DNA from: CAZMUQ01 sp964569845
GTDB lineage: Archaea > Thermoproteota > Bathyarchaeia > Hecatellales > Hecatellaceae
Direction of reading: 5' to 3'
NCBI GenBank assembly: GCA_964569845.1
Contig: CAZMUQ010000039.1
Coordinates: 1-9,732, forward strand
DNA length: 9,732 nt
Shown: in pieces, positions 1 to 9,732 of the stretch
Layout: each line of letters opens with the position of its first letter
Numbering within the stretch: the stretch's first letter is position 1
Program-made: the position numbers and the translations under genes
The notes under the pieces: model-generated
What the model was told of the DNA's origin: nothing
What the model saw: only the letters and a program-made list of their open reading frames with translations
Databases searched by the model: none

Positions 1-36
1 TAAAGTATTTCCAAATTTTCTAAGATAAGTTTTTCC

Positions 37-43
37 TCAACCT
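37..43. repeat. Possible target-site duplication, left copy
   Basis: TCAACCT occurs here and again at 1310-1316, immediately outside the two inverted repeats and in direct orientation. A 7-bp match within two short flanks can occur by chance at roughly the percent level. The outer spacers are also unequal (44-45 against 1305-1309), so this is a suggestion rather than proof of a duplication. Confidence 0.35.
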
Positions 44-45
44 GC

Positions 46-63
46 TCTGTTATAAGTTGTTTG
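46..63 (+). repeat. Left terminal inverted repeat of the tnpB element
   Basis: The 18-bp sequence TCTGTTATAAGTTGTTTG is the exact reverse complement of 1287-1304, on the far side of tnpB. Further pairing is patchy on the outer side (44 pairs with 1306) and the inner side (65-67 pair with 1283-1285). An exact 18-bp match placed on either side of a single gene is very unlikely to be chance. Confidence 0.8.
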
Positions 64-70
64 CGATAAG

Positions 71-101
71 TTTTATAGGTCTTGCTTTCTAATATTAGAA
101 A
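71..101 (+). promoter_or_regulatory. Candidate tnpB promoter with 16-bp palindrome
   Basis: A TATA-like TTTTATAG (71-78) precedes a perfect 16-bp palindrome, TTTCTAATATTAGAAA (86-101). The palindrome lies about where an archaeal transcription start would fall (roughly 25 nt downstream of the TATA box). The tnpB similarity begins about 20-30 nt further on. The palindrome could be an operator, a hairpin in the element's left end, or an AT-rich coincidence. The region is AT-rich, so the TATA assignment is weak. Confidence 0.3.
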
Positions 102-1194
102 TAGAATAGAGATACATAAAAAGCCTCATAGTTCGCTATGACCTAGTGAAGCTGTTAGGTGTTTGTTAGAGGATTTTGGGTGGATGGTTAATTATGCGAT
201 AGAACAGGGACTAAACATGGCTATTCGGTGAGAAAGTTACATGAATTGTGTTACAGGTTTTTCGCCGATAAGTTTGATTATCATACACTTTACTATCCTA
301 TGGCTTACAGGGTAGCTCAGAGCATTATTAGAACTTGGAAAGCTAACAAGGGCAAAGAAAAGCCTCAAATGGTTAAAAAGATTGTCAGGGTTCATAAAAC
401 ATTAATTCAAGTTGGATGTTGAAAACTCAATTCTCCATCTTAAGGTTAGGAGGGGTGAAACGCTTCAGCTTAAGCTGAAGCTTTCAAAATGGCATAAGGA
501 GTGGCTTAAACGTGGACGTAACGGTGAAATCCTGATAAACGAGGAGTGTGTTTACATCCCCATAACCGTCCAGATAGACCTAACCAAACCTGATAAGTGG
601 GTTGCCATAGACCTAAACGAAAACAACGTAACCTATGTTTCTAGCGACGGTAAAGCTGGAAAAATAATTACAGGCTTAAAGGAGCTTAAAACAGCCTTCT
701 CCAGCAAGCGTAGGAATATTCAACTGAAAGCCAAAAATTCTAAGAGGTTTAATGAATTAATGGAGAAATATGCTAAGCGAGAAAAGAATAGAACAAAAGA
801 TGTTCTCCACAAGCTAAGCAGGCTTCTGGCTGATAACTTTAAAGGCTACGGCTTTCTGCTTGAGACCTTAAAGGCTTGAGAAATTCGGTAAACAGAAGGG
901 TTCTAAGGTTCAACAGATTCTCAGGCAAGATTCAAGCCATATCCGTTAGGAACGGCTTCATTAAAGGTAGGCTTAACAGGATGACTTTCCGCAGACTTCA
1001 AAATTACATCGAGTATAAGGCTAATCTTAACGCTTCACCAGTACACTATCTAAACCCTAGAAATACGAGTAAATTTTGTTTTAGATGTGGGGGTCAAATA
1101 AATAATTCCCCGAAATGCTCCAAATGTGGGCTAGATAGGGATGTAAATGCCTGCCTAAATCTCCTAAAGATGTGGGGATTTAGCGTTCACCCTG

Positions 1195-1306
1195 AAAGCC
1201 TCACCTATGAGGTGATGAAGCTACCCCTAACAAGCCCATGTGGCGATGAGGACAAGGTAGCAGAACTAGGGGAGGAAGTTAAATCACAAACAACTTATAA
1301 CAGAAC
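1195..1306 (+). ncRNA. Possible omega-RNA (reRNA) region at the tnpB 3' end
   Basis: TnpB uses a guide RNA made from the 3' end of its own gene and the right end of the element. Here the 3' coding region holds a hairpin, TCACCT-ATG-AGGTGA (1201-1215, 6-bp stem). It also has a larger stem in which GCTACC (1220-1225) pairs with GGTAGC (1256-1261), enclosing a small GCC/GGC stem at about 1234-1244. This arrangement fits an omega-RNA scaffold ending near the right inverted repeat, with the guide lying in the sequence just past it. The assignment rests on position and folding only; no conserved omega-RNA sequence was recognised. Confidence 0.25.
1287..1304 (-). repeat. Right terminal inverted repeat of the tnpB element
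   Basis: CAAACAACTTATAACAGA is the exact reverse complement of 46-63. It lies 16 nt beyond the nusA stop codon (1321-1323), with nusA reading towards it. The final tnpB frame is open across it, so the repeat overlaps what is now the C-terminal extension of the pseudogene. Confidence 0.8.
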
Positions 1307-1309
1307 GTT

Positions 1310-1316
1310 TCAACCT
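1310..1316. repeat. Possible target-site duplication, right copy
   Basis: This is the second copy of TCAACCT, between the right inverted repeat and the nusA stop codon. If it is real, the pre-insertion sequence carried one copy of this heptamer just downstream of nusA. Confidence 0.35.
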
Positions 1317-1320
1317 AAAA

Positions 1321-1758
1321 CTAAATTACAGATAAACCTTCAATATCAAAATATCTTTTAATTAATTTTCTAACTTTTTCTACTCTTTCTCCACCCTTAC
1401 CTATAGCAATACCCTTATCCTCATTTTCTACTTTAACAAGCGCAATTTTCCTTTTATTAAGCTTCTCCACAATTCTAACCTCTTTAACCCTTGCAGGTAA
1501 AAAGGCATTTTTAATGAATTCTTGAGCATTTTCAGAATACTCTATAACCTCAATGTTTTTACCTGTAGCTTTTCTTAGAAGCTTAATTTTAAAGCCATTT
1601 TTCCCTATTGCAAGTCCAGCTTCTTTTGGGTTTGTAACAAAAATTATCCTATTTGAATGGTTATCTATTATACAATCTCTCGCAGCAACACCTGTTATAC
1701 TTTCAAAAAGACCCATACACTTTATTTCATCTGTTGTAAGCTTAATTTTCGCAGGCAT
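1321..1758 (-). CDS. nusA: Archaeal NusA-like KH-domain transcription factor
   Basis: This 145-residue protein is the short archaeal form of NusA, made of two KH RNA-binding domains. It lacks the N-terminal polymerase-binding domain and the S1 domain of bacterial NusA. The two GXXG loops are visible: GKNG at residues 52-55 (in AGLAIGKNGFKIK) and GKGG at 120-123 (in GIAIGKGGERVEKV). It is expected to bind RNA and act in transcription elongation or termination, or in rRNA transcription, but the archaeal role is less well defined than the bacterial one. The ATG start is 3 nt after the stop of the L30e-family gene, and a GGAGG sits inside the end of that gene. The TAG stop (1323-1321) is the last operon-coded base before the tnpB insertion. 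Identification is firm from the motifs and the operon position. Confidence 0.95.
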   Translation of the reverse strand: MPAKIKLTTDEIKCMGLFESITGVAARDCIIDNHSNRIIFVTNPKEAGLAIGKNGFKIKLLRKATGKNIEVIEYSENAQEFIKNAFLPARVKEVRIVEKLNKRKIALVKVENEDKGIAIGKGGERVEKVRKLIKRYFDIEGLSVI

Positions 1759-1761
1759 AAT

Positions 1762-2100
1762 CTATTTTCTCCTCCTTCTTCTTTTGGCTTTTGGTAAAGT
1801 AATAACTTTTAATATTTCTGAGTCTCCTACCTCCCTTATTGCCATAGCTGAAACTGTGTATGGTTTTTCACATAAAACTCCAAGGTCCATACTTGAACCA
1901 TCATATCGAAGTACAGGTATATTTAGCATTTCAGCATACCTAAATATTTTTTCACTTTTTTCCGGTGGAAGGTTTTTTGCAACAACTATAAGCTTAGCTT
2001 TTCCAGCTCTTAAAGCTTCAAGGCTTTCTTTGTATCCAAATGTAACTTTACCAGTTTTTACTGCTATTTGTAAAGCTCTATTTATATCTGCACTACTCAT
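1762..2100 (-). CDS. rpl30e: Ribosomal protein L30e family (L7Ae/L30e superfamily)
   Basis: This 112-residue protein belongs to the L7Ae/L30e/S12e/Gadd45 superfamily of kink-turn RNA-binding proteins. In archaea it is the large-subunit protein L30e, usually coded between the polymerase A gene and nusA, as here. Family features include the N-terminal helix (INRALQIAVKTGKVTFGY), the strand and loop KAKLIVVAKNLPPEKSEKI (residues 35-53), and IPVLRYDGSSMDLGVLCEKP (61-80). The protein ends in a basic tail, KAKRRRRRK, of five arginines in a row. I cannot recall how common this tail is among homologues. The tail may add rRNA contacts, and its codons also provide the nusA ribosome-binding site. The ATG start overlaps the last 8 nt of rpoA. 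A weak AGGGG lies 9 nt upstream. Confidence 0.95.
   Translation of the reverse strand: MSSADINRALQIAVKTGKVTFGYKESLEALRAGKAKLIVVAKNLPPEKSEKIFRYAEMLNIPVLRYDGSSMDLGVLCEKPYTVSAMAIREVGDSEILKVITLPKAKRRRRRK
1769..1777 (-). promoter_or_regulatory. Shine-Dalgarno site of nusA inside an arginine tract
   Basis: On the minus strand AAGGAGGAG ends about 10 nt before the nusA ATG. The same bases are the AGA/AGG codons of the five-arginine tail of the upstream L30e-family protein. One stretch thus serves as both a protein tail and a ribosome-binding site, which suggests translational coupling of the two genes. Confidence 0.7.
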
Positions 2101-5100
2101 TTTTTGTTTCCCCTGAAGATTGGCTTTCGCTTGGTATTGTCATGTAAAGTTCAACTGTTCCAGTACCTACTGGTATCATTTGTCCAAGTATGACATTCTC
2201 TACTACTCCTTTAAGGTTATCCTCCTCACCTTTAACAGCAGCATCAATAAGAGTTGGAACAGTTATTTCGAATGCTGCTCTTGCAAGAACACTTGCCTTT
2301 TCTCCGCTTATGCCATGTCTACCAATCTGCATAACTCCCCCCTCAAGTGTCATTATGTCTGCAACAAGCATTATATGTCTAATATCAACGTCTAACCCTT
2401 GCTCATCTAGAACATTTTTCATTTCATGTATTATAGCATTTCTTGCAGCCTCAATACCTAATGTTAGAGCAATTTCATGAATATTGTTTGTAGTTGTTCT
2501 TGTTTTGTCAACCCCCTCAATCCTTAAAACTTTTGCCAGGTTTGAACCTTCAGTTTGAATAATCCATTCACCTTTATCAAAGGTTACCAATGCTCTTCTA
2601 ATTCCAGGTATTCCTTTAACTGGGAGAGTTGGTATTTTTTCAAAGAGTTTTGGTAGTGCTTCAGGGTTTTCAGGTTTAACATTAATAATTATGAAACCTC
2701 CCTTATGCTGAGACTTTATCTTACAGTTTTGGATAACTATCATTTTCTTAAGTTCATCTAGGGTTAAACCTCTCTCTTTAAGGTTTTCTTCAGGTATTCT
2801 GATAACTATGCTGCCTTCAACATGGTCAATGTAAACTTCAGATACAATATCTCTTAAAGTTGTGTACACTATTTCTTGAGCTATCTTTACAGCTTTTTCA
2901 CGGCTACGCTTATACTCGCCTGTAAGGTAGATAGTCATTATTGGGGTTGAAGGTATTCTTCTAGCATCAACAATCTCTATGATCCTTGGAAGTCCAAGAG
3001 TAACATTTCTTTCTCTAACTCCTGCAAAGTGGAAGGTTCTAAGAGTCATTTGAGTTCCAGGTTCTCCTATAGATTGAGCTGTAACAATTCCAGCGGATTC
3101 TCCAGGCTCAATTTTAGCAAAGTTGTATTCTTCAACAGTTTCCTCAACAACTATATCAACACCCTTTTTTGGAAGGTTAGCATTTAAAAGACCCTTTTTA
3201 AGTTCATCTGCTAAAAGTGGTGGAAGCTGGTCCTTAACCTTCTCGATTTTTTCCTCAATATAGCTTGATGGTGCAGGTTTACTTTTTTCAATCATAAGTT
3301 TTACTCTTTCAATTAATCTTTGAACATTTACAGCTTTTCCATGGTCACTTTTTGCAGGATCAACTCCATCCTCCCCATACTTAAACTGAACAATTTCACC
3401 TGTAGCAGTTCTGACAGTTTCATCGTATTCAACTTTTAAATCTTGAAGAGCATTAACAAGTCTCCTTTGCATATACCCGCTTTGCTGAGTTCTTACAGCA
3501 GTATCTACTAAACCTTCCCTACCACCCATAGCATGGAAGAAGAATTCTACTGGTGAAAGTCCATCTCTATAGCATGAGTAAACATAACCTCTTGCTTCAG
3601 GATTTGGGTCTCCACGTTTAAAGTGAGGTAATGCTCTATCTCTATATCCCCGGATAATCCTTTTACCTCTAACAGATTGCTGACCTAAGCATGCTGCCAT
3701 CTGTCCAAGATTTAAGCTTGTACCTCTAGCTCCCGTTCTAGTCATTACTGCTCCACTATTATCCATACCAAAATACTGGTTAACATATTCTCCACAACTA
3801 TCTCTAGCTTCAGCTAAAATTTTCATAGCATAAATTTCAAAGGAGTCTTCAAGACTTTGTCCTGGAAGCTTTGGTAATATTCCAGCATTAAATTGGTGAA
3901 CAAGTTCATCCATTTCTTTTCTTGCTTCCTTATTCTTTTTATCAATTTTTTTCTTAACTTCCTCAGATACATCTAACTCGTCAAGAGAGTATGAGAAGCT
4001 TCTTATTGAAAGGTATGTTGTTACAAGCTTTGAAAGTTTATTAAGAAATTCTTTTGCAGCTTCAGCACCATACTCTTTAACAATCCTGTGGAGAATACTC
4101 TCAGATTTTTCAGCTCCAATAGAGTTTTTATCAATTACACCTGAAATAAGTTTACCATTTTTAACAACAACATAAGCATCATGTTCACATTTTTCCTCCT
4201 TACATACCTCACATCCAAGACATATGCTTGCTCTACCAACATGGTTTAAATCTTCAGGCAAAAGAAGGCTAAAAATATCTTTCCCAGACCATAGTGGTTC
4301 AGGCTTTTTGACAGTTGGCTCCGGAAGCGGGCCTTCATAACCTATAGCTGTAAGCAGGTTACAAACCTCATCTTTTCTAAGCATAGTAGATTTCTTTGTA
4401 AGTAGGTATGCTCCAGTTATAAAGTCTCTTATAGCTCCTATTATTGGTCCACCATATCTTGGTGAAAGTATCTGAGTTTGAACCTGCATTAAAATTTTAG
4501 CTTCAGTTACAGCTTCCTCTGTTTGGGGTACATGTAGATTCATCTCATCTCCATCAAAGTCAGCATTATATGGTGGGCATACTGCTAGGTGAAGTCTAAA
4601 TGTCTTATAGGGTAAAACTTTAACTCTATGCGCCATCATGGACATCCTGTGGAGGGATGGTTGTCTATTAAAGATAACTATGTCTCCATCCATTAGATGC
4701 CTTTCAACTATAAATCCAGGTTGAAGACTTTCAGCAATTTTTTCCCTATCAGCAACAAATTCTAGTCTAACTCTTTTACCGTCAGGTCTAATAATATATA
4801 ATGCTCCAGGATGCTTTGAGGGGCCGTTTTTAACAAGCTGCTTCATAAGTTCAAGATTCCACTCTGTTACAACTTCAGGGTAAGTTAAATGTTTAGCAAT
4901 TTCTACGGGTACTCCAACCTCGTCAATACTTAAGTTTGGGTCGGGAGAGATAACTGTTCTAGCTGAAAAATCAACTCTTTTACCTGAAAGGTTGCTTCTA
5001 AATCTCCCCTCTTTACCTTTAAGTCTTTGAGCTAATGTTCTTAAAGCTCTACCAGACCTATGCCTTGCTGGAGGAATACCTGATGTTTCATTATCAAAGT

Positions 5101-5958
5101 ATGTAGTAACATGATATTGAAGTAGCTCTGAAAGTTCTTGGAAAATTAGTGGTGGAGCACCACCCTCAGTTGCATATTCTTCAAGTCTTCTATTAATCCT
5201 TATAATATCTACAAGTTTATGAGTTAAATCATCTTCAGACCTTATACCTGATTCAAGAATAATTGAGGGTCTAACACATACAGGTGGAACTGGAAGAACA
5301 GTTAAAACCATCCATTCAGGTCTAATAGCTAGAGAAGAATAACCTAAAAGCTCAAAATCTTTATCATTAATAAGTTCAAGTCTAGCTCTAATTGTTGCAG
5401 GGTCTAATGGTCTTAGGGAGCCATCCTCTAAATGCTCAAAAAAGTTTGTTGGCTTATTGAATTCTACAGGGTTTTTTCTTTTCATGCAATGTGGACATAT
5501 AGTTGCCTTTTTTGCTTCACTTTTAATTTCCTCGTAAATATGTTTAGGCTCATCTCCAACTTCAGCTTTATATGCTGCAATTTTTTCCCTATATTTCTCT
5601 ATTTCCTCCTCACGTAGAAGTATTCTTCCACATTCTCTACAGAAGATGTTAAGAAATTCATGAATATACTTTACAAAGCCGACATGGATTATAGGTGTTG
5701 AAAGCTCAATATGACCAAAATGTCCTGGACATCTTGCAGCAGTATTTCCGCAGGTTTTACATTTAGCTCTAGGTTCTAAGGTTCCAAGTCTTTCATCCAT
5801 TAACCCTGAAGTTATGGGGGTACCATCCTCGTCATAAGTATCAGGTTCTCTAACTTCAACAACAGAATATTTTCTAATTTCATGTGGGGAAAAAACTCCA
5901 AACCTAATTCTTTTAATAGTTTTTGTTGCTTCTTCACTTTCAAGTATTTCTAAGCTCA

Positions 5959-5959
<1 letters not shown>
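2093..5959 (-). CDS. rpoA: DNA-directed RNA polymerase subunit A, fused A'-A'' form
   Basis: This is the largest catalytic subunit, equivalent to bacterial beta' and eukaryotic Rpb1, in one 1288-residue chain. Most archaea split it into A' (about 880) and A'' (about 390). Motifs in order: clamp zinc site C67/C70/C77/H80, second zinc cysteines C107/C110 with C155/C158, and the metal-binding loop NADFDGDEMN (465-474) with Asp 467, 469 and 471 for the catalytic Mg2+. A further cysteine cluster follows (C580, C583, C586, C591). The bridge-helix region is at about 780-833 and includes HAMGGREGLVDTAV. The trigger loop is at 951-990 (AQSIGEPGTQMTLRTFHFAG, His 977), and the A''-type C-terminal half follows. 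The usual split point, around residues 865-930, is continuous with no stop and no intein. The ATG overlaps the rpoB stop by one base (TAATG), and GGAGGAG lies 8 nt upstream. A fused A is known from Thaumarchaeota, Korarchaeota and Asgard archaea. Confidence 0.99.
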
Positions 5960-9315
<3,356 letters not shown>

Positions 9316-9321
9316 CTATTT

Positions 9322-9329
9322 CCCTCCTT
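9322..9329 (-). promoter_or_regulatory. Shine-Dalgarno site fixing the TTG start of rpoB
   Basis: AAGGAGGG on the minus strand begins at the last base of the rpoH stop codon (TAA, 9331-9329) and ends 6 nt before a TTG codon. Strength and spacing are near ideal, which supports TTG as the real rpoB start. Confidence 0.8.
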
Positions 9330-9604
9330 TACCTCTCACTAACTACATACCTATAATATTCTGCTAAACCTGCTGTTGGGCTTTTTCTTATAATCTTTAT
9401 AATGTCTCCAGGCTTAGCACCTAAAGCCCTAACAGCAGGGTCAGTATCCCTAATTTTTGGGAGTTGTGAAGGCTTAATTTTATATTTCCTAAGCAATTCC
9501 TCGGCTTCCTCTTTTGAAAGTACAATATGTTTTGGTACAAGTTCATGCTGGAATATATCAAAATACTCAGTTTTTTTATCTTTTTTATCCTTACTAGTAC
9601 TCAT
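9329..9604 (-). CDS. rpoH: DNA-directed RNA polymerase subunit H
   Basis: This is the small archaeal polymerase subunit equivalent to the C-terminal domain of eukaryotic Rpb5. It sits at the lower jaw, where downstream DNA enters. From the chosen ATG it is 91 residues: a lysine-rich, probably flexible N-terminal stretch (STSKDKKDKK), then the conserved fold. Family motifs are FQHELVPKHIVLSKEEAEEL, LPKIRDTDPAVRALGAKPGD and IRKSPTAGLAEYYRYVV. The open frame extends upstream to a TTG at 9613, adding three residues (MEL), but no ribosome-binding site precedes either codon. The ATG is preferred as the ordinary start and is close enough to the candidate TATA box for a short leader. The gene is first in the rpoH-rpoB-rpoA-rpl30e-nusA operon, its usual archaeal place. 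Confidence 0.96.
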   Translation of the reverse strand: MSTSKDKKDKKTEYFDIFQHELVPKHIVLSKEEAEELLRKYKIKPSQLPKIRDTDPAVRALGAKPGDIIKIIRKSPTAGLAEYYRYVVSER

Positions 9605-9641
9605 AAGTTCCAACCCAACATAATTTTAGCATCCCATTAGC

Positions 9642-9656
9642 AATTATACTTAAAAA
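9642..9656 (-). promoter_or_regulatory. Candidate TATA box of the RNA polymerase operon
   Basis: On the minus strand TTTTTAAGTATAATT lies 38 to 52 nt upstream of the rpoH ATG. A TATA box centred near 9652 would place the transcription start near 9626, giving a leader of roughly 20 nt. No clear purine-rich BRE was seen, and AT-richness makes TATA-like strings common, so the exact box is uncertain. The position at the head of a five-gene minus-strand unit is the main support. Confidence 0.4.
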
Positions 9657-9732
9657 GTAGCCTACCATAACCATCCAGCTAGTTGTCAAATCAACCCAAA
9701 AGTAGCGGAGACTAATAAACTTTTAGTTTACT

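Larger units (their letters stand above)
37..1316 (+). mobile_element. Degenerate TnpB-carrying insertion bounded by 18-bp inverted repeats
   Basis: An insertion about 1.26 kb long holds a single broken tnpB reading rightwards. Its proposed edges are the perfect inverted repeats at 46-63 and 1287-1304. A 7-bp direct repeat, TCAACCT, lies just outside them (37-43 and 1310-1316) and could be a target-site duplication. No tnpA (Y1 or serine transposase) is present, so it resembles a tnpB-only IS1341-type element. Classical IS605-family elements have subterminal hairpins rather than long terminal inverted repeats and make no target duplication. The boundaries are therefore inferred, and the repeats may belong to another element type that carries tnpB as cargo. 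The spacing between repeat and duplication differs on the two sides (2 nt left, 5 nt right), which weakens the case. The element sits directly after the nusA stop codon, convergent with it. Confidence 0.6.
119..1361 (+). pseudogene. tnpB: Broken TnpB RuvC-like nuclease (IS605/IS1341 family)
   Basis: TnpB is an RNA-guided DNA nuclease of IS200/IS605 elements. The family pattern can be followed through five frame segments. An N-terminal piece (about 128-180, reading RYDLVKLLGVC) has an amber codon at 167-169. WMVNYAIEQGL follows (181-228), then RKLHELCYRFF and VHKTLI (231-410), then the segment from 412 to 879, then the segment from 870 to 1361. The shifts fall near 174-181, 226-231, 411 and 865-870. 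RuvC residues remain: Asp in VAIDLNENN (codon 610-612), Glu in FLLETLK (862-864), which must join KGLRNSVN in the next frame, and Asp in DRDVNACLNLL (1140-1142). The zinc knuckle is CX2C-X9-CX2C (FCFRC, CSKC). No intact start codon was found, so the left end is approximate. The last frame reads through the right inverted repeat and stops 41 nt inside the nusA 3' end, on the opposite strand. Sequencing error is unlikely, because the 8 kb of neighbouring genes are unbroken. Confidence 0.93.

Noticed and set aside
1305..1323. Possible transcription terminator after nusA
   Set aside because: Reading on the minus strand there is only a short TTTT and no long T-run. Archaeal termination here cannot be supported from sequence.
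1553..2116. 187-codon plus-strand open frame with hydrophobic product
   Set aside because: It lies wholly antisense to nusA and the L30e-family gene, which have clear motifs and ribosome-binding sites. The hydrophobic composition is what the reverse complement of lysine- and glutamate-rich coding DNA gives.
2120..2480. Two overlapping plus-strand frames (91 and 96 codons)
   Set aside because: Both are shadows of the 3' part of rpoA, with no family features and no operon logic.
3270..3500. Intein or split point between A' and A''
   Set aside because: The reading frame is continuous through the usual split region, with no intein motifs, no internal stop and a total length equal to A' plus A''.
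5432..5617. 61-codon plus-strand frame rich in Phe and Cys
   Set aside because: It is antisense to the zinc-binding N-terminal part of rpoA; the composition comes from the opposite strand.
9402..9623. 73-codon plus-strand frame, serine-rich
   Set aside because: It is antisense to rpoH, whose conserved motifs explain this region.
9716..9730. Small hairpin TAAACT-TTT-AGTTTA at the right edge
   Set aside because: The 6-bp AT-only stem lies at the window end with no adjacent gene visible. It is too weak to call a terminator or operator.

Overview
The window is archaeal. On the minus strand it carries the conserved RNA polymerase operon, read from right to left: rpoH (9604-9329), rpoB (9315-5959), rpoA (5959-2093), a ribosomal protein L30e-family gene (2100-1762) and a short two-KH-domain nusA (1758-1321). 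The genes are packed tightly, with a 13-nt gap, a 1-nt overlap, an 8-nt overlap and a 3-nt gap. Strong Shine-Dalgarno sequences precede rpoB, rpoA and nusA, so the cluster is very probably one transcription unit starting from a promoter near 9650.

The most informative taxonomic feature is that the largest polymerase subunit is a single 1288-residue chain. In most Crenarchaeota and Euryarchaeota it is split into A' and A''. Together with the undivided B subunit, this points to a lineage such as Nitrososphaerota (Thaumarchaeota, Aigarchaeota or relatives), Korarchaeota or Asgard archaea. The base composition is AT-rich. The exact phylum cannot be fixed from this window.

The left 1.36 kb is different. 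It holds a TnpB (IS605/IS1341 family RuvC nuclease) gene on the plus strand, convergent with nusA. It is broken by at least one in-frame amber codon and four frameshifts. The RuvC acidic residues and the four-cysteine zinc knuckle are nevertheless still encoded, spread over different frames. The gene lies between two perfect 18-bp inverted repeats (46-63 and 1287-1304), which are flanked by a 7-bp direct repeat TCAACCT (37-43 and 1310-1316). TnpB elements are not normally bounded this way, so this is the most unusual signal in the window. The element sits immediately after the nusA stop codon, where many archaeal operons continue with rps12; what follows lies off the left edge.

The genes on the right work together: subunits H, B and A form the polymerase jaw and catalytic core, NusA is a KH-domain RNA-binding factor usually linked to transcription, and L30e is a kink-turn RNA-binding ribosomal protein. 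No complete new defence or metabolic system was seen. The interest lies in the fused A subunit, the inverted-repeat-bounded dead tnpB and a few small regulatory-looking structures.
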